Below are positions 60,113 to 64,000 of a DNA stretch of 64,000 nt, piece after piece. Source of the DNA: Xestospongia muta (taxonomy: Eukaryota; Porifera; Demospongiae; Haplosclerida; Petrosiidae). A model generated the notes under the pieces. It had not been told where the DNA came from and did no database searches. It was given only the letters and a program-made list of their open reading frames with translations. The position numbers were made by a program, and so were the translations under genes. Location: the NCBI GenBank assembly GCA_963693285.1, contig OY848917.1, forward strand, positions 436,501 through 500,500, given 5' to 3'. Within the stretch, counting starts at the first letter, position 1. Every line of letters starts with the position of its first letter.

Positions 60113-60814
60113 TATTTGTTGTTGCATTGTAGAACAATATGTCGTAATAAAACAATTCTTTGTGAGTTTTGTAACTGCAATCTGTTGTCAATAACATTCT
60201 GTGGAGATATGTCCTCCACTAAGTCATATGTGCTATATTAAGTGAATTGAAACCTTGTGCAAGTATATACCAGAAATTACTAGAAATGTCTGCCATGAAT
60301 ATTTTGTTAAAAACAGTCTTTAGATTCATTTTCATAATATCCCAACTAGAGACAACTTTATTTTTGCTGATCATATATGGATTTGATCTAGGGTTTGTGA
60401 CTGAATCTAAGACAACCTTTCTTCTTGGAACTACAATATATGGAGAGAAAAATAGATGAGTTGATGGGCTTTCTTGAGTATGATAAAAAAGGAGCACATT
60501 GACTGATGTCAATGATGTGGATGGACATTATTTGAATTGTCATTTGTTGTATGTATACAATGCTCTTGCTCCTAATAACCTTGCTGTAAACTATACCTTG
60601 ACATGACTTTGGTTATTATATAACATCATATAATACTTGAAGGTACTTGGTCCACAAGCAAATGCTGTAATGTCTTTTATTCCAAACTACATTATAAACG
60701 ACACATTATTCTGTGACCAGTTACTGTTTAATTAGATTTTCATTGATTTAACTTAGTAAATCAAACTTGTGAAGTGACATTATTTCTGTATGAATAGTAA
60801 TATTCTCTTATAAG
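60113..60814. repeat. Duplicated region downstream of T, copy 2
   Basis: Continues the 2,011-bp-offset duplication and ends exactly at the left arm of the fold-back at 60773. Both copies hold overlapping small ORFs on the two strands, which I do not treat as genes. Confidence 0.9.
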
Positions 60815-60865
60815 TTACCTACACTTATAAGAGAATATTACTATTCATACAGAAATAATGTCACT
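60773..60865. repeat. Perfect 42-bp inverted repeat (9-bp loop) at the duplication junction
   Basis: Left arm 60773-60814, loop TTACCTACA, right arm 60824-60865, arms perfectly complementary by eye. The left arm is ordinary T-downstream sequence (compare 58762-58803). The right arm is its inversion, and the caspase block copy starts immediately after it. Confidence 0.93.
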
Positions 60866-63800
60866 GATGTTTAATCAAAAGAAAATCTAATAATTATTCT
60901 TGACAAATATTTCGATAAATCAGTTCACATACAATGAAGTCGTTGGGACTGCCCGGGGGAAACCCCAAACTAATTAATTAATACGGTTACTTCCTGTGTA
61001 GTAAGTTAATGAAATTCGACTTCGATACGGTAAACGATATTAGTTTGCAGTGTTACATATTGTAATAGTCTCAAATATATATTGCATTAAAGTAGTAAAA
61101 TTATAGTTGAAATTATTTGCATTTTATTTTTAACTAACATATACGACAAAAAATGATAATAGTGATAAAATTACTTTCTACACAAACTCATAATGTATAA
61201 TAAACTGAGTAATGTTAGTGACGCAAACATTACATCATTTAAACCTCACAAATGACTATGCTGTCGTTACTGGTCATCTGTAGTAACGTCTTCACTTTCA
61301 TCAACTTTTAATTCTTGTTCAATATCTTTCATTTGACATTGAAGTTGTTCGATTTGTTCATTAAGCCATTTAATAGCACTGCTCTCAGACTTTTTATACA
61401 GTTTGTATACATTACTTGCTATTTCATAGATATCTAGGGGCACAATTAACAATGATACTACTCCACCTGCAACTGATACTTTTGCAGCTGCTCCTGTTAC
61501 TCTAGCAGCTAAGATGGTCATTGCTCTGATAGCAATTGGACCACCAATTCGAGCAAACTGTGAAGTAGCCACTGCTCCTTTAGCAGCTGCTAAGCTCATA
61601 TTTAACACTTTTCCTCCTTGTAAAAAAGACGTTATTATATCTTCAATTTTCTCTAACGGATTTTCTTTGTGAATTGTTTGAGCAATGTCTTTTAGCTTCA
61701 TTCCTAGATTGTTTATTTGTTGGCACAGCTGCTGGTCAACTTCTATGATAGCCTGAGTATGTTTCAGATTTGTCTTAGAAATGATGGTATTAGCAAAAGT
61801 AGCACTCACAGAAGTGACACCGCCAGCCACTCCTATGCCAGCCCCTAATACTGATAGTGCTAAAGAACCACCAAGTGTGACTGGAATTAATCCTAAACCA
61901 ACGACAGTCAGTCCACCTCCAACAAGTGATGTAACTGCTCCAGCTACTCTTGATCGTCTAGCATCTCTGCAAACCTGGATTATTTTGTCTCGCTTTGTTA
62001 TAAGATCTTCAATCGTTCCTTTCCTCATTTTTAGCCATAGAGTAAGAGCCATTAATAACTCTTCTCCACATTGAATACCTTTTTCCTTTTCACTAAAATA
62101 AGTAAATAACACATAAAATAGCCTCTATATACAGTATGTATAATATATGATATCAGACTTATAGTTTAATATTGTGGTGTATTGTATTACACATACCTAA
62201 GAAAATTAGTTCTCTGTCTACAACTGGTTACGTGAGACATTTCCTCACAGATGTTTGATTGTGGTTTTAATTTTTGTTCTGTTATTGCAATACATTCTTG
62301 TAATGTAATGGAACAGTCTGATGACAATATTTCCCGTGCTAGTTGCTGAATAAAAGTCACCTCCGGTTGAACTCCAGGATAAATGATTGCATATTTGAAC
62401 ATGTTTTCTATTGAACTAATCTGTACATCACATTTTTCGATTAAAGGCTTTGAGGTAGAATCTGTTTCTTTGGTTGTTGTTTCCAAGAACAAAAATTTAG
62501 ATAAAGATTTGCAGGACACACAATCAAAATGATTGATAATTTCACTAATGTTGATTTTCTCTCCACTTGCATCATAAATATACTTTCCTTTTTTTCCTCT
62601 GCTAAAAATGATTACAGCTATACAATCTTGATTGGTGTGGTCAGAATTTGCTACGACAGAAAGTAAGTGGTGCAAACCTGTAGAAAGAAGCTTAGAGTAA
62701 ATCTGCACATGAAATCCAAGATGTTTTCCAAATGATTGTTTAATCTTTTCTAATACTTGGTTTGTTTGCTCATGGATGTTATCAATAACAATTAGTAGAC
62801 CACGCCTTTGATCACCAACAGCTACAAAATAATATAAACTCAAAATGTTTGTTCACAACAATAATAGACAGTAAAATTGAGCAGTGATATATTCACTATC
62901 TACCAGTGAAACCCATGCCAATAAAGCTCACTGGTAAGACGTGAATGTCACACTTAGTTTTTCATGATTATGACAAAGGACATGAAGCTGCATTATATAA
63001 TATACAATTTTTATAAGCACAAACAATACTGCAGTACTTTCATGAACATACATGAACAAAAAACGTTCTGTTTAAAGTTCTTACAGATATTTACCTAAAA
63101 CATCATTTTCACTTATAGACTGTTCAGTAAGCTTGGCTTGAGGTGGTATAGAAGGTACAAATGTTAAAGATGTGTCAACAAAATTCTGTGGGATGATCCC
63201 TAACTGCAACATTGAATCCAATCTAGTCAAAAGAACAATTAATGTTATATCAGTACTAAATAAAATTAAGATTCTTGCCTTGGGAAAAAGTATAGCTTCT
63301 TTCTTAGCTGAAGCACATGTTCAGGTACTTGCATTTGGCTACCATGTTGATATTTTGATACGCTATTTGCCACCATTGTAAGTATGCTAGACAGGTCTTC
63401 CGTTCTAGCTTTCTCTCTGATTAAACGCACCAGCTCGTTAATGTACCAACTTCCATCCTGTAAATGTCTCATAGCTGCAAAAGTCTCAATAGTTGCAAAT
63501 GAAAACAAAAAGTCAGCGAGATCTGGTGCTGGTGAAGCGAAATGTGAAATGTATGTAGACGGATCACTTCTTGGTTGCAGATGTACTAGTTGTATTACTT
63601 GATTTGATAGTTGACCTCTACAGGTTTGTATAAAGAAAAGTTTTGGTTTTCCATATAACGACGGACAGCAGGTAGCAGAAAAATGGTTAGATATTTCTTT
63701 GATTGTAATTTTGATGCCATCTGAACAATATACAATTCCTCCTTCTTCGCCATGTGAAAGAAAAATGAGAGCGAATGCGGAATACTTGCTATGATCTTCG

Positions 63801-64000
63801 TGTTGAAGATCGCTAAGTATACGACGCAGTTTACTTATTGTAACGTCATTTTCTAGTTGAACATGAAACAGCAAAAAGTCTTGAAAAAGTTTGACTATTT
63901 TAACGGCGTCAATTTCACTGCCAGTTCGTGTAGCCAAATTTATTTCAAAGTTAATATTGTTAATAAGTAAGCAGAGTCCACGAGGTATTGTATCCATTGG
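60865..64000. repeat. Caspase-ApoL duplicated block, copy 2 (cut by window end)
   Basis: Partner of 50716-54036, offset 10,150 bp throughout the coding part. Introns are as conserved as exons, so the duplication or a gene conversion is recent. Confidence 0.92.
61267..64000 (-). CDS. Second caspase - pseudocaspase - ApoL-like gene, 5' end outside window
   Basis: Exons visible: about 64000-63279 (partial), 63222-63095, 62821-62197, 62092-61267. All splice sites, including the GC donor after exon 2, are as in the first copy. The catalytic histidine stays in LSHGEEGG; the active-site motif reads IQTCRG instead of IQACRG, with the cysteine kept. The second domain is again dead (IIFSRGKKGKYIYDASGEK, ETTTK). 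The ApoL-like part differs at a handful of residues. All reading frames in view are intact, so both copies look functional. The start exon equivalent to MDHSNK would lie beyond the right edge. Confidence 0.82.

Overview
This window is AT-rich nuclear DNA from an animal. It has small phase-conserved introns (GT-AG, with one GC-AG pair), short exons and many locally duplicated genes. A demosponge fits best: death-fold genes are abundant, a caspase, a Roc-COR GTPase and an ApoL-like domain occur together, there is a metazoan THEM6 homologue, and a partial beta-helix 'GGGIY/GGAIY' surface-type protein lies at the left edge. That placement is inferred from gene content; a cnidarian or placozoan is not excluded. 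All gene models below come from ORFs plus splice-site and phase matching by eye, without transcript evidence.

Layout. 1-1.5 kb: edge of a beta-helix protein and a broken coiled-coil gene. 2.1-2.8 kb: intact THEM6-like gene (-). 3.5-11.2 kb: seven-exon inositol polyphosphate multikinase (-). 11.2-39.1 kb: a cluster, all on the minus strand, built by repeated tandem duplication. It holds three very small single-pass membrane protein genes (M1-M3), a Death-Roc-COR GTPase with a C-terminal membrane anchor (R1), a decayed copy of that gene lacking the GTPase, and two genes (D, E) sharing a spacer plus two-TM tail. Nearly every intron in the cluster is phase 1. A 20-residue motif (consensus xQxMSxVxxxgxxxIQQGQN) recurs in eight exons, usually directly before a TM exon. 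40.4-42.2 kb: an innexin/pannexin/LRRC8-like four-TM channel gene (-), with a TTAA-flanked transposon just upstream. 45.4-47.8 kb: a second, inverted multikinase gene (+). 49.1-50.2 kb: an unrecognised multi-TM protein (-).

50.7-64 kb: a duplicated locus carrying the most striking gene, a single polypeptide of catalytic caspase, catalytically dead caspase and apolipoprotein-L-like membrane domain. A second, almost colinear copy sits exactly 10,150 bp away and runs off the window. Between the copies are a transmembrane ectodomain gene (+), a solitary ApoL-like exon, a truncated duplicate of the ectodomain gene, and a perfect 42-bp fold-back at the duplication junction.

How they may work together (inference): the cluster has the parts of a cell-death or innate-immune signalling set. 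These are a death-domain GTPase and small membrane proteins sharing a candidate homotypic motif, and a protease fused to a candidate membrane-permeabilising domain. The two inositol kinase genes flank the 11-45 kb cluster and read outward. Several reading-frame breaks fall in A/T homopolymers and could be assembly errors, so they should not be taken as proof of pseudogenes.
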